NCBI GenBank assembly: GCA_910578885.1
Contig: CAJTSH010000023.1
Span: 1-62,171, forward strand
Reading direction: 5' to 3'
Source: an uncultured Lachnospiraceae bacterium
Lineage (GTDB): Bacteria; Bacillota; Clostridia; Lachnospirales; Lachnospiraceae
Length of the DNA: 62,171 nt
This document shows, piece after piece, positions 7,866 through 17,517 of this stretch; within the stretch, counting starts at the first letter, position 1, and the number at the start of each line of letters is the position of its first letter. The translations under genes and the position numbers were made by a program. Below the pieces are notes generated by a model. That model did no database searches. It was not told the origin of the DNA and saw only the letters and a program-made list of their open reading frames with translations.

Positions 7866-9302
7866 CTAGATATGTTTCCTTTGTATCAACACCACACATT
7901 CTGTGTGCACCGTCATCCCAAACTGATCCACCCCCCTCACCTTCTTCACCTCATACCCCCTCCCGCAAAGATACTTCAAATCCCGCGCCAACGTCGCACT
8001 GTCACAACTGACATACACAATCCTCTCCGGCGCCATCTCCGCCATCGTCGCAAGCAGACAAACCTCGCAGCCCTTCCGCGGCGGATCCACAACAATCACC
8101 TCCGGATGCAGCATAGAATGATTCTGAGATAACGCTTTTCCACTTTCGCCTCCATCTCCCATCCTCATCTCCGCACTCTTTTGGCGATAAAACTCCGGCA
8201 GCACTTCCTCTGCCTTCCCCACGAAAAATTCTGCATTGGTAATTCCATTCAGCATTGCATTCGCCTTGGCATCCGCAATAGCCTGCGGTACGATTTCCAC
8301 TCCATAGACCTTCTTCGCCTTCTGTGCAAGAAACAGTGAAATCGTTCCGATGCCGCAATACAAGTCCCAGACCGCTTCCTCTCCGGTCAGTCCGGCATAC
8401 GAAAGCGCCGTCTGATAAAGCTTTGCCGTCTGTATCGGGTTTACCTGAAAAAAAGAAAGCGGTGAAATCCGATACTTAATATCACCGATATAATCCGTAA
8501 CATAAGGACTTCCCCAAAGAGTCTCCACCTGCTCTCCAAGAATCACATTCGTCTGCTTCGTATTGAAATTCAAAGAAATGCTCGTCATGCCCGAAATCGC
8601 AGAAAGCCTCTCTATCAGCGCCTCTGAAAAAGGAAGCCGCTTTCCGTTTATCACAATGCAGACCATAATCTCACCTGTTGTAAATCCACAGCGGATCAAG
8701 ACATGACGAATCAGTCCCCTACCTGATTTTTCATCATAGGCCGGAATCTTCTTTTCCTTCATGAAAGACTGAAGAATTTCTAAAATCTTTCTGTTTTCCT
8801 CCACTCCAAGATAGCAGTCCTCCACCGGAATAATACTATGGGTTCTTCCCGCATAAAATCCGGCAATCGGGTTGCCCTCCTTGTCCGTTCCAATCGGGAA
8901 CTGTGCCTTATTACGGTAACGGTAGGGGTAGTCCATGCCCATCATCGGCTCCATCCAGGCATCCACCTGCTCCTCCTGAAATCCGCCGAGGCGAATCAGA
9001 TTGTTCCTTATTTTATTCTGTTTAAAACGCAGCTGCTCCTCATAGGAAAGCGCTTGAATCTGGCAGCCGCCGCATTTTCGGCTGATGGGGCACAGCGGCA
9101 AAACGCGATGTGGTGACGGGGTCAGAATTTCAAGAAGCCTCGCATAACCGTAGGTCTTCTTTAACTTCATGACAACTGCCGTCACCACATCCTGCGGAAG
9201 AGCATCCTTAATAAAAAAGGTCATCCCCTCCGCCTTGCCGATACCCTCCCCGTCAACACCGATATCTTCAATATATACTGTTATAATATCATTTTTCTTC
9301 AT
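7866..9302 (-). CDS. rlmD: 23S rRNA (uracil-5-)-methyltransferase, RlmD/RumA family
   Basis: About 478 aa. A TRAM domain comes first ('IEDIGVDGEGIGKAEGMTFFIKDALPQD'), then the Fe-S cluster cysteines in 'CPISRKCGGC' and a further Cys in 'EDCYLG'. The SAM site is 'WDLYCGIGTISLFLA', and the methyltransferase motifs are 'VVDPPRKGC' and the catalytic Cys in 'VYVSCDSATLARDL'. It methylates uridine C5 in 23S rRNA (in Firmicutes this family can cover more than one site). The longer frame begins at 9359, but AGGGTG before 9305/9302 supports MKKNDII as the start. It is downstream of the yhaM-type gene, with an 11-bp hairpin in between. Confidence 0.92.
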   Translation of the reverse strand: MKKNDIITVYIEDIGVDGEGIGKAEGMTFFIKDALPQDVVTAVVMKLKKTYGYARLLEILTPSPHRVLPLCPISRKCGGCQIQALSYEEQLRFKQNKIRNNLIRLGGFQEEQVDAWMEPMMGMDYPYRYRNKAQFPIGTDKEGNPIAGFYAGRTHSIIPVEDCYLGVEENRKILEILQSFMKEKKIPAYDEKSGRGLIRHVLIRCGFTTGEIMVCIVINGKRLPFSEALIERLSAISGMTSISLNFNTKQTNVILGEQVETLWGSPYVTDYIGDIKYRISPLSFFQVNPIQTAKLYQTALSYAGLTGEEAVWDLYCGIGTISLFLAQKAKKVYGVEIVPQAIADAKANAMLNGITNAEFFVGKAEEVLPEFYRQKSAEMRMGDGGESGKALSQNHSMLHPEVIVVDPPRKGCEVCLLATMAEMAPERIVYVSCDSATLARDLKYLCGRGYEVKKVRGVDQFGMTVHTECVVLIQRKHI

Positions 9303-9337
9303 CATTTCACCCTTATTTGCCGATACTTTATCGACCG

Positions 9338-9365
9338 GATGCCGTGCAGCGTAGTGCACGGCATC
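9338..9365. other. Perfect 11-bp inverted repeat between yhaM-type gene and rlmD
   Basis: GATGCCGTGCA (9338-9348) and TGCACGGCATC (9355-9365) flank a 6-nt loop. There is no U-run on either strand, so it is not a standard terminator. It may be a processing site or mRNA-stabilising hairpin between two cotranscribed genes. Confidence 0.5.
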
Positions 9366-9378
9366 GTGTGTACAGTAA

Positions 9379-10326
9379 TTATTTGCCCGTCATCCGAATG
9401 TTTGATTCAAACAGGCGGTTATAGCCCAGCCAATCCGTACTGCCCTCCGGCGCGCTTGCAAAAATTTCCCGTATGGTTTCCATCTTCGCATCAAAATTAT
9501 CTGCAAAAGATAATGCGACCGCCTCTGCCAGAGCAGGCTTTTTCGGCGAACCAAATTCCAGTTCCCCATGATGCGCCAGAATGCAGTGAATCAGCTCATT
9601 CTCCAATCTCTTCGGAAAGTTCGGAATGGACGCAATCCTTTCCTTCACCTGCATAGCCCCTATCATAATATGACCTAACAGCTGTCCCTCATCCGTATAG
9701 TCATTTTCCGGAAACGTAGAAAGCTCACTCATCTTTCCAAGATCATGGAACATGGCGGCCGTTACCAACAGATCCCCATTCAAAATCGGATACGCTTTCG
9801 CAAAATACAAGCAAATTCTTGTCACTCCAAGCGTATGCTCCAACAGTCCGCCTACAAATCCATGATGCACGCTCTTTGCCGCAGAATGGAATTTGAAACC
9901 TTCCGCAAACGCATCATCCTCCAGAAAAAAGCTGAACAAGAGCCGGCGCAGAAACGGATTTGACAGTTGAGTGATATACCCTGTCAGCTCCCGATACATC
10001 TCGTCCACATCGTAGGCGCTGACCGGAAGATAATCCTTCGGCTCATATTCTCCCGGCTGCACCCTTCTGACACGTTTCACATTTAACTGCAAAGCCCCCT
10101 GAAAACTTGTCACATCGCCATATACGTTGATATAATCCATCTTGTCATAGTCATCGATGCCCTGAGAACCCGGCTCCCATATTTTGGCGTCCAAAGTCCC
10201 TGTTTTGTCCTGTAAAATCAGAGATTCATAAGGTTTACCATTCTTCGTTATGGCAATCTGCTTATTTTTGCAGAGATAAATCTCATTAACTCGTTCCCCT
10301 TCACGTAAAGTTTCAATGTAACGCAT
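9379..10326 (-). CDS. yhaM: YhaM-type 3'-5' exoribonuclease (OB fold + HD domain)
   Basis: This 315-aa protein has an N-terminal OB-fold ('ITKNGKPYESLILQDKTGTLDAKIWEPG', residues about 20-95) for nucleic acid binding. An HD phosphohydrolase domain follows: 'HHGFVGGLLEHTLGV', 'AAMFHDLGKM' with the HD pair, 'GHIMIG' and 'CILAHHGELEFGSP'. The length matches the YhaM family of about 315 aa. It degrades RNA and single-stranded DNA from the 3' end with divalent metal. It lies 25 bp downstream of the HtrA-like gene on the same strand. Confidence 0.9.
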   Translation of the reverse strand: MRYIETLREGERVNEIYLCKNKQIAITKNGKPYESLILQDKTGTLDAKIWEPGSQGIDDYDKMDYINVYGDVTSFQGALQLNVKRVRRVQPGEYEPKDYLPVSAYDVDEMYRELTGYITQLSNPFLRRLLFSFFLEDDAFAEGFKFHSAAKSVHHGFVGGLLEHTLGVTRICLYFAKAYPILNGDLLVTAAMFHDLGKMSELSTFPENDYTDEGQLLGHIMIGAMQVKERIASIPNFPKRLENELIHCILAHHGELEFGSPKKPALAEAVALSFADNFDAKMETIREIFASAPEGSTDWLGYNRLFESNIRMTGK

Positions 10327-10351
10327 GTGTTTTCCTCTTTCTATTTCTGTT

Positions 10352-11659
10352 CTACCTTAAAATTCCAGCTTCCGCCTGACAGGTAATTTCCGTAAATCCA
10401 TCCAGCCCCTGACGCATAATCACAATTCTGACAAGCGCTCCCGGCTCAAGCTTCCGTACATACTGCTCATACTGATCCACCGTTAAAATCTCCTGATCAT
10501 TTATGGAAATAATAACATCTCCGTTCTGCAGACCCGCTGCGAGCGCCGGTGAATCCATTTCCACAGACTTGATATAGACGCCGCGCGGCAAACCATGATT
10601 CTCCTCTATCTCACGGGTTACGGTACTGACCTTAAGCCCCAGATACGTAATGTCCTGATTATTCGACAACCGCTCAATAATCTCCTTCAGCTCTGATATT
10701 GACAATGCCGTCAGCGTATTTTCATCTCCCTGACTGCTGTAATCCTGCATTACCAGTCCGACAATCTGACCCTGTAAATTCAAGAGTGCGCCGCTTCCTT
10801 TACTGCTGCCCACAATATCAGTGGTAAATACCGTAAAACTGCTGTCAATCGTGGAAACGGCATTATTGATAGACGTAATATTTCCTGTTAAAATGGAATA
10901 ATTCGAACCAAGCGGACTGCCTACTGCAATCACCACGTCTCCTTGCGCCACGCGGTAGGAATTTCCAAGTTCCGCAGCCTGCACATTATTTGCCACCAAT
11001 TCGTCCAGCCCTTGTAATGGAACGCTCAAAATTGCAATTCCCGTATTTCCGTCATACTTCTTTAACACAGCATCCGCCACAGAGCCGTTCTGAAATGTCA
11101 CGCTGATTGCCTCCGCATCGGCAATGACCTTCTTTTCCGTCATTACAAGCAGTTCTTGTCCGTTCTTTGCAATAATAATACCGCTTGCAAGTCCTGCGGT
11201 CTCATATGACGAGTTAAACCAGTCCGTATCGCTCTTCACGCCAGTTACCGTCACAATCGACTTATTTGCCTGAATTCCAACCGCATACAGCTTATTCTGC
11301 AGCTCTTGGTAATCTTCGAGCTCCAGATCCCTTGGAACCTCTATAATCTGCGTATTCGGCTCCTGGGTATCCTCTCCCTCAGTCTCTGTTTCCATAGGCT
11401 GCTGTTCCGTTTCAGTTTCAGTCTCTGTATCCGGATCCTCATCATCTCTGGGAATGACAAACGCCTGATCCTCCGGTTCCTCAAGGGCGCTTTTTAACAC
11501 AGGCTGCAGCAAGGTAAATGCAAGGCATGCCGTAACCCCAAAAATCACCCCAAGACCCGCCGTCTTGATGACTTGTTTGACAATCCTCTTCTTATTGATT
11601 GGTTTACTTTTGATTTTTTCTTTGATAAAATCAAATTCTTCCTTCTGCGTATCCGACAT
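10352..11659 (-). CDS. Membrane-anchored HtrA-like pseudoprotease with PDZ domain
   Basis: This 435-aa protein has a basic N-terminus, a membrane helix at about residues 30-53, an acidic Thr/Glu/Asp-rich linker (75-105), a trypsin-like S1C domain (about 125-310) and a C-terminal PDZ domain ('GVYIKSVEMDSPALAAGLQNGDVIISINDQEI'). The catalytic triad appears lost. The usual 'NHV' is 'KKV', the 'TDLAVL' Asp is Gly ('TGIAIL'), and the 'GNSGGP' Ser loop is 'SSKGSGAL'. It is therefore probably a peptide-binding or signalling protein on the outside of the membrane rather than a protease. AGAGGATG supports the start. It is divergent from mutS2. Confidence 0.85.
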   Translation of the reverse strand: MSDTQKEEFDFIKEKIKSKPINKKRIVKQVIKTAGLGVIFGVTACLAFTLLQPVLKSALEEPEDQAFVIPRDDEDPDTETETETEQQPMETETEGEDTQEPNTQIIEVPRDLELEDYQELQNKLYAVGIQANKSIVTVTGVKSDTDWFNSSYETAGLASGIIIAKNGQELLVMTEKKVIADAEAISVTFQNGSVADAVLKKYDGNTGIAILSVPLQGLDELVANNVQAAELGNSYRVAQGDVVIAVGSPLGSNYSILTGNITSINNAVSTIDSSFTVFTTDIVGSSKGSGALLNLQGQIVGLVMQDYSSQGDENTLTALSISELKEIIERLSNNQDITYLGLKVSTVTREIEENHGLPRGVYIKSVEMDSPALAAGLQNGDVIISINDQEILTVDQYEQYVRKLEPGALVRIVIMRQGLDGFTEITCQAEAGILR

Positions 11660-11836
11660 AGAACATCCTCTTTTCTATGGCATTCCAACACTCAACTACC
11701 CTTTATTATACTTTCTTCCTTGGTTTGTTGCAACTTTTTTCTATAGAACTGCTTTTCTTCCGAGGTATTTTGCGTTAAAATAAGAACAAATGCACAAACA
11801 CACTTGCAATTATGAACACAAAATAAGAGGTATTCC

Positions 11837-14218
11837 ATGAACAAAAAAGTATTTCACACTTTAGAATATAATAAGATTATTGATTTACTTGCCGCGCACG
11901 CATCCAGCGCGCGCGCAAAAGAGATGTGCCTTAATCTGTCGCCTTCCTGCGATATGGATGCGATTACTCACGCCCTGCAAGAAACCAACGACGCCTTGAG
12001 CCGCATCTACAAAAAGGGAAGCATGAACCTTTCCGGAATTCATGACGTGGGCGCTTCCATGAAGCGTCTGGAAATTGGCGGCAGCTTAAGTATTACGGAG
12101 TTTTTACGGCTGACCTCACTCTTAGAAGCCGCCAAACGTGCAAAGGCATATGGACGGAATGATAAAGATGATGCGCCTGCGGACTCCCTGACAGCCTACT
12201 TCAATCAGCTAGAGCCGCTGACTAAGCTTGCCGAGGAAATCAAACGCTGTATTATTTCCGAGGACGAAATCAGCGACGACGCCAGCAGCAATTTGAAATC
12301 TATCCGCCGCTCCATCGGAAATATCAACAACCGGATTCATGCGCAAATGAATTCCATGCTGAACAATTCCACCATCCGCGGATATTTACAGGACGCCGTC
12401 ATAACCATGCGTGACGGCAGATACTGCCTTCCGGTCAAATCGGAAGCCAAGGGACAGGTAACGGGAATGGTTCATGACCAATCTTCCTCCGGTTCTACGC
12501 TTTTTATTGAGCCGATGGCAGTTGTTAACCTGAACAATGATTTACGCGAGATGTTCTTAAAGGAGCAGGAAGAAATCGAAGCGATTCTTGCAAATCTAAG
12601 CAATCTTACGGCTGAATATATTCCCGCTATTCAGGAAGACTATGAGCTCTTAACTACATTGGACTTTATTTTTGCTAAGGCAGGCTATGCTTTGGAATAT
12701 AACGGCAGCGCTCCTCTCTTGAATGAAGAGGGCAGAATCAATATCAAAAAGGGACGCCACCCGCTTTTAGACAAGAAAAAAGTCGTTCCGATTGATATCC
12801 GTTTAGGCGGAGAATTCGATCAGTTAGTAATTACAGGTCCCAATACCGGAGGCAAGACCGTCTCCTTGAAGACAGTCGGTCTTCTGACTCTGATGGGGCA
12901 GTCCGGTATGCTGATTCCTGCGGGAGACCGCTCGGAGCTTGCCATTTTTCATGACGTGTTCGCAGATATCGGAGATGAGCAGAGCATCGAACAAAGTTTG
13001 AGTACCTTTTCCTCTCACATGACGAATATCGTAGACATCCTTGCACATGCCGATTCCCGTTCTCTGGTGCTATTTGATGAGCTTTGTGCCGGAACGGATC
13101 CGACAGAAGGAGCGGCGCTTGCAGTCTCGATCCTGACTTGGTTCCATAAGCGTCATATTCATACAATGGCAACTACACATTACAGTGAAATCAAGGTCTA
13201 TGCCCTGACTACGGACGGCATCGAAAATGCCTGCTGCGAATTTGACGTTACGACCCTAAGCCCTACTTACCGGCTGTTAATCGGCATTCCGGGCAAGAGC
13301 AATGCTTTTGCGATTTCCCAAAAGCTTGGGCTTTCGACCGCTATCATTGAGGACGCCAAAGAACGGATTACGGAAAACGAACAGAACTTTGAAGATTTAA
13401 TCGCAAACTTGGAAGAGAACCGCCGCACCATCGAAAAGGAACAGTTGGAAATCAGCCGCTATAAACAGGAAATTGAGGCGTTAAAGAAACAATTAGAGAC
13501 AAAGCAGGAACGTCTGGACAGCCGCCGGGAAGAGATTCTGCGCAAGGCAAATGAAGAAGCAAACGCAATTTTAAAAGAAGCAAAGGATACCGCAGATGAA
13601 GCCATCCGCAATTTCAACCGCTACGGAAGCACCAAACCGGATATCAGCGAAATGGAGCGTGAGCGTACCAAACTCCGCCAGAAAATGTCCGACAATGAAA
13701 AGAAACTGGCTTCCGCCAAGAAGGCAGCTCCAGAAAATCACAAGGCTCCTAAGAAATTGAAAATCGGAGACAGCGTAAAGGTCTTAAGCATGAATTTAAA
13801 AGGAACGATCCACACCTTACCCGATGCGAAAGGCAATCTGTTTGTACAGATGGGAATTCTCCGTTCCCAAGTAAATATACGGGATTTGATCCTCTTGGAA
13901 GACGAAACCTCTCCAAACAGCAAACAGTACAAAAAGACCGGCGCCGGAAAAATAAAGATGTCAAAATCTGCTTCTATTTCCACAGAAATCAACCTAATTG
14001 GCAAAACAGTCGACGAGGCGATTGCCGTATTAGATAAATATTTAGACGACGCCTATCTCGCCCATCTGCCCTCTGTACGAATCGTACACGGCAAAGGAAC
14101 CGGCGCACTGCGGAATGCAGTACACTCACATTTGAAAAGACAAAAATATGTGAAATCCTATCACTTAGGCGAATACGGAGAAGGAGACGCCGGCGTCACA
14201 ATTGCAGACTTTAAATAA
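11837..14218 (+). CDS. mutS2: Endonuclease MutS2 / ribosome rescue factor
   Basis: This 793-aa protein has the full MutS2 layout: clamp and lever region, ABC-type ATPase with Walker A 'TGPNTGGKT' near residues 335-343, 'STFSSHM' signature, Walker B 'SLVLFDELCAGTDPTEG', a long coiled coil (about 520-630), a KOW-like segment and a C-terminal Smr nuclease domain ('RIVHGKGTGALRNAV'). In Bacillus subtilis MutS2 splits collided ribosomes; in other bacteria it suppresses recombination. GAGGT precedes the ATG. The response regulator gene starts 24 bp after its stop, suggesting cotranscription. Confidence 0.95.
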   Translation: MNKKVFHTLEYNKIIDLLAAHASSARAKEMCLNLSPSCDMDAITHALQETNDALSRIYKKGSMNLSGIHDVGASMKRLEIGGSLSITEFLRLTSLLEAAKRAKAYGRNDKDDAPADSLTAYFNQLEPLTKLAEEIKRCIISEDEISDDASSNLKSIRRSIGNINNRIHAQMNSMLNNSTIRGYLQDAVITMRDGRYCLPVKSEAKGQVTGMVHDQSSSGSTLFIEPMAVVNLNNDLREMFLKEQEEIEAILANLSNLTAEYIPAIQEDYELLTTLDFIFAKAGYALEYNGSAPLLNEEGRINIKKGRHPLLDKKKVVPIDIRLGGEFDQLVITGPNTGGKTVSLKTVGLLTLMGQSGMLIPAGDRSELAIFHDVFADIGDEQSIEQSLSTFSSHMTNIVDILAHADSRSLVLFDELCAGTDPTEGAALAVSILTWFHKRHIHTMATTHYSEIKVYALTTDGIENACCEFDVTTLSPTYRLLIGIPGKSNAFAISQKLGLSTAIIEDAKERITENEQNFEDLIANLEENRRTIEKEQLEISRYKQEIEALKKQLETKQERLDSRREEILRKANEEANAILKEAKDTADEAIRNFNRYGSTKPDISEMERERTKLRQKMSDNEKKLASAKKAAPENHKAPKKLKIGDSVKVLSMNLKGTIHTLPDAKGNLFVQMGILRSQVNIRDLILLEDETSPNSKQYKKTGAGKIKMSKSASISTEINLIGKTVDEAIAVLDKYLDDAYLAHLPSVRIVHGKGTGALRNAVHSHLKRQKYVKSYHLGEYGEGDAGVTIADFK

Positions 14219-14242
14219 ACAGCCCAACAAGGAGGACACGAA

Positions 14243-14944
14243 ATGGCAGCCAAACAAAAAATTCTCATTGTAGACGATGATGTAAATATTGCAGAACTGA
14301 TTTCACTCTATCTGACAAAGGAGTGCTTTGACACCCATATGGTACACGACGGAGAAGCCGCATTAAAGGAGTTCGACTCTTACCAGCCGAATCTGATTCT
14401 TCTGGATCTGATGCTTCCGGGAATTGACGGATATCAGGTCTGCCGTGAAATTCGGGCAAAGGCGAACGTTCCGATTATCATGCTCTCTGCAAAAGGCGAG
14501 ATTTTTGACAAGGTACTCGGACTGGAGCTCGGCGCTGACGACTACATCATGAAACCCTTTGACTCCAAAGAACTTGTTGCAAGAGTGAAGGCAGTTCTCA
14601 GACGCTACCAGCCCGCAAAACCGGAAGGTCCTGCTATTGATATCAAGCGTGTCACCTACCCGGATTTAGTTATCAATCTTTCCAACTACTCCGTAGAATA
14701 CTATGGAAAATCTATTGACATGCCGCCAAAAGAGCTTGAGCTTTTATATTTTCTTGCCGCCTCGCCTAACCAAGTATTTACCAGAGAGCAGTTATTGGAT
14801 CACATCTGGGGCTATGAATATATCGGAGATACCAGAACCGTAGATGTTCATGTCAAACGTCTCCGGGAAAAAATTAATGATCATACCGCTTGGGGTATTG
14901 CAACTGTATGGGGCATTGGATATAAGTTCGAGGTTAAAGTTTGA
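14243..14944 (+). CDS. OmpR/PhoB-type response regulator
   Basis: This 233-aa protein has a receiver domain (1-122) with acidic pocket 'DDD' at residues 11-13, phospho-acceptor Asp55 in 'LLDLMLP', the Ser of 'MLSAKG' and Lys in 'MKPFDSKEL'. The C-terminal winged-helix DNA-binding domain ends in 'GDTRTVDVHVKRLREKI...TVWGIGYKFE'. Its partner kinase lies 58 bp downstream, with a small hairpin around 14972-14990 in the gap. The regulated genes cannot be told from the sequence; the two proteins form a standard two-component pair. Confidence 0.95.
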   Translation: MAAKQKILIVDDDVNIAELISLYLTKECFDTHMVHDGEAALKEFDSYQPNLILLDLMLPGIDGYQVCREIRAKANVPIIMLSAKGEIFDKVLGLELGADDYIMKPFDSKELVARVKAVLRRYQPAKPEGPAIDIKRVTYPDLVINLSNYSVEYYGKSIDMPPKELELLYFLAASPNQVFTREQLLDHIWGYEYIGDTRTVDVHVKRLREKINDHTAWGIATVWGIGYKFEVKV

Positions 14945-15002
14945 AAGTAACACTTCCAAATCTGCCTAAATGGCGTGAAACTTATGCCATGAGGAGGAAA
15001 TA

Positions 15003-16427
15003 ATGAAACGGACACTCTACTTAAAGATACTGCTTGGCTATCTACTGTTTGGCATTCTCGGTTTTCTGACGATTGCAACCTTTACCTCCCATCAGTCAAT
15101 GAAGTATATGGAGCAAAAGGAAGCAAATGATTTATACCGGGAATCCACGCTGATTGCCACTACCTATGCAACCAATTACTACAACAAAAACATTACCCTT
15201 GAGGATCTTCAGCAGCAATTGAATGCCTTAGATTCCTATCTGTCGGCACAGATTTGGATTGTAAATACACAGGGAGATATTCTGGTAAATTCCAGAGAAA
15301 ATGTAGATATGAATCATCTGGCCCGGATTGAAGGACTGGACATTACCGATTTTGGAAGCCGCTATTATGGGCGGGGAACATTTTATGATTTCTTCTCTCA
15401 AGAACAGCTAAGCGTTTTTTCCCAGATTACCATCAACTACAAGGTCAACGGTTATGTCTTTATTCACAAGCCCATGAGCCAGATTCTTTCCTATCATGAC
15501 GGACTTTTGAATATTTCCTATCTGACATTGCTGATTCTGTTTTTTGCCGCCCTTATTTTACTGGCACTATTTACGTTTACCATTTATCTGCCTGTGCGCC
15601 GGATTACCAAAGGCGCCGACGCCTATGCAGAAGGGGACTTTAACTACAAGATAAAGATACATAGCAACGATGAAATCGGATACCTTGCCGCCTCTTTCAA
15701 TTATATGGCGAACGAATTGAATACCTTAGAGGACGATCAACGGAAATTTGTCTCTAATGTATCCCACGACTTTCGTTCTCCTTTAACCTCCATCAAAGGC
15801 TATATTGAGGCAATGTTAGACGGAACGATTCCTGTAGAAATGCAGGAAAAATACTTAAACATTATTCTGTTTGAAACAGAACGCCTCACAAAGCTGACAA
15901 GAAGCATTCTGGAGCTCAACAAATACGGCGCTCATGGCGCTATGCTAGACCGGAGTGATTTTGATATCAACCATACCATCAAAATGACAGCCCTGACCTT
16001 TGAGGGAATCTGCAAGGAAAAGCGCATTTCTTTCCATCTGATTCTGACCGGGCAGAAGCTTTTTGTCACCGCAGATATGACAAAAATACAGCAGGTAATT
16101 TACAATCTGATTGATAATGCAATCAAATTCTCCCGTCACGATTCGGAGATTACGATTGAGACAACAGCGAAAAACGAAAAAGTTTTTATCTCTGTGAAGG
16201 ATACCGGGATCGGCATTCCCAAAGACAGCCTGAATAAAATCTGGGAACGTTTCTACAAAACAGACCTCTCCCGCGGAAAAGATAAGAAAGGCACCGGGCT
16301 TGGACTTGCCATTGTAAAAGAAATCATTCAGGCACATGACGAAAACATCAATGTGATTAGCACGGAAGGCGTAGGAACGGAATTTATCTTTACGCTCCCA
16401 CTCAGCCAAAACGGTTCTGACCTATAA
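15003..16427 (+). CDS. Membrane sensor histidine kinase
   Basis: This 474-aa protein has a first membrane helix at residues 8-28, an extracellular sensor region of about 140 residues without a recognised ligand motif, a second helix at 172-196, a HAMP domain ('PVRRITKGADAYAEGDF'), a HisKA domain with phospho-acceptor His255 in 'SNVSHDFRSPLTSI' and an ATPase domain with N box 'NLIDNAIKFS', G1 'DTGIGIP' and G2 'GTGLGL'. It phosphorylates the response regulator encoded just upstream. The start is well supported by GAGGAGGAAATA. Confidence 0.95.
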   Translation: MKRTLYLKILLGYLLFGILGFLTIATFTSHQSMKYMEQKEANDLYRESTLIATTYATNYYNKNITLEDLQQQLNALDSYLSAQIWIVNTQGDILVNSRENVDMNHLARIEGLDITDFGSRYYGRGTFYDFFSQEQLSVFSQITINYKVNGYVFIHKPMSQILSYHDGLLNISYLTLLILFFAALILLALFTFTIYLPVRRITKGADAYAEGDFNYKIKIHSNDEIGYLAASFNYMANELNTLEDDQRKFVSNVSHDFRSPLTSIKGYIEAMLDGTIPVEMQEKYLNIILFETERLTKLTRSILELNKYGAHGAMLDRSDFDINHTIKMTALTFEGICKEKRISFHLILTGQKLFVTADMTKIQQVIYNLIDNAIKFSRHDSEITIETTAKNEKVFISVKDTGIGIPKDSLNKIWERFYKTDLSRGKDKKGTGLGLAIVKEIIQAHDENINVISTEGVGTEFIFTLPLSQNGSDL

Positions 16428-16441
16428 AAATACTTCAAAAT

Positions 16442-16527
16442 TAAAAGGGACACTCCACTCTGATTAGATATTGTCCCGCAAAATCTGCCGGAACAATATC
16501 TGAATCCAGAGCGGAGATTCCCTTTTT
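16442..16527. terminator. Long imperfect hairpin between convergent genes
   Basis: An 86-nt near-palindrome: AAAAGGGA, CTCC, CTCTG and TAGATATTGT on the left pair in order with AACAATATCT, CAGAG, GGAG and CCCTTTTT on the right, around a 17-nt loop. It sits 15 bp after the kinase stop and about 35 bp before the end of the convergent AIM24 gene, and has A- and T-tracts at the ends. It probably acts as a bidirectional terminator, although the stem is unusually long. Confidence 0.65.
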
Positions 16528-16561
16528 ACATCTGACTCCATCTATGAAATAAAAGCTTACT

Positions 16562-17242
16562 TTATTTCGACGGGATGAACGGACGGATACTTCCTGCCAT
16601 CTGACAGACTGGCATTGTCTGGAGATACACGCGTCCAGGTCCTTTGACCACGGTATTAAATACGCCTTCACCGCCGAACATCATATTCTTAAGTCCCGGA
16701 ACAGACTGGATTTCCAAACTGCAGGTTGCGTCCATTGCCGCAAGGTATCCGGTATCTACGATGATAGATTGTCCTGCTTCCAGATTGTACTCTTTGATAG
16801 ACCCGTCAAATTCTACGAATACAACTCCGTTTCCGGAAAGCTTCTGCATAATAAATCCTTCGCCGCCAAAAAGAGCGCTTCCGACACGCTTCTGGAAAAA
16901 TACGGACAGCTCTATCCCTGCAGTAGAGGCAAGGAATGCGGATTTCTGACATACCATCGGCTTATCCGGTGTAATTTCCATTGCAACGATATCTCCCGGA
17001 AAGCTGGAAGCGAATGCAATTAAGCCCTTGCCGCCCATCGCCGTATAATTATTTACGAACATGCTCTCACCGCTTAACATTCTTCCGAACATCTTACCAA
17101 CACCGCCGCCATGTGTCTCCATTTTCATATTCGGTGACATCCAGGACATTGCGCCCTTCTCTGTAATCATCATCTCATTCTCTTCCAAATTACAAATGAC
17201 AACCGGTAACGGCGCACCTTCAATTGAATACTGCATTTTCAT
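16562..17242 (-). CDS. AIM24 / TIGR00266 family protein
   Basis: This 226-aa Gly-rich beta-structured protein has typical motifs 'GAMSWMSPN', 'GEGFIMQKLSGNG', 'VDTGYLAAMD' and 'FGGEGVFNTVVKGPGRVYLQT' (repeated 'GGEG' turns). The family (TIGR00266, related to mitochondrial AIM24) forms a double-stranded beta-helix fold, and its biochemical role in bacteria is unknown. GGAGG before the ATG supports the start. A 67-bp hairpin-rich repeat lies 57 bp upstream, between this gene and the terminator of the ribosomal cluster. Confidence 0.88.
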   Translation of the reverse strand: MKMQYSIEGAPLPVVICNLEENEMMITEKGAMSWMSPNMKMETHGGGVGKMFGRMLSGESMFVNNYTAMGGKGLIAFASSFPGDIVAMEITPDKPMVCQKSAFLASTAGIELSVFFQKRVGSALFGGEGFIMQKLSGNGVVFVEFDGSIKEYNLEAGQSIIVDTGYLAAMDATCSLEIQSVPGLKNMMFGGEGVFNTVVKGPGRVYLQTMPVCQMAGSIRPFIPSK

Positions 17243-17298
17243 TTCCTCCTATCGTATAATTTCTCTATTTTCTATATTATGCGAAGCAGAATCAGCTT

Positions 17299-17365
17299 CA
17301 CATAATCAGATTGACGGCGCCAAAACAGCGCCTTTTATGAGAATCCAAAAACGGGATTCTCATAA
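17299..17365 (+). repeat. 67-bp dispersed two-hairpin element, copy A
   Basis: Starts CACATAATC and contains GGCGC..GCGCC and ATGAGAATCC..GGATTCTCAT hairpins. The same 67-bp element occurs in the opposite orientation at 53756-53822 with roughly 85% identity, including both hairpins. It resembles an interspersed palindromic or miniature mobile element. Confidence 0.75.
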
Positions 17366-17517
17366 GTTATGTTATCACATCTTATAAGGAATGGAAAGTG
17401 ATTTTTATGTGTTCAATTCTATCCTTTATTATAAATTGAGCAGGCAATGTTTATTCCCTACTCGCTGTGCGGGGTGCGTGCAGCAAAGCTGCTAATTTTC
17501 TTACGCGTCGCTGTGCA

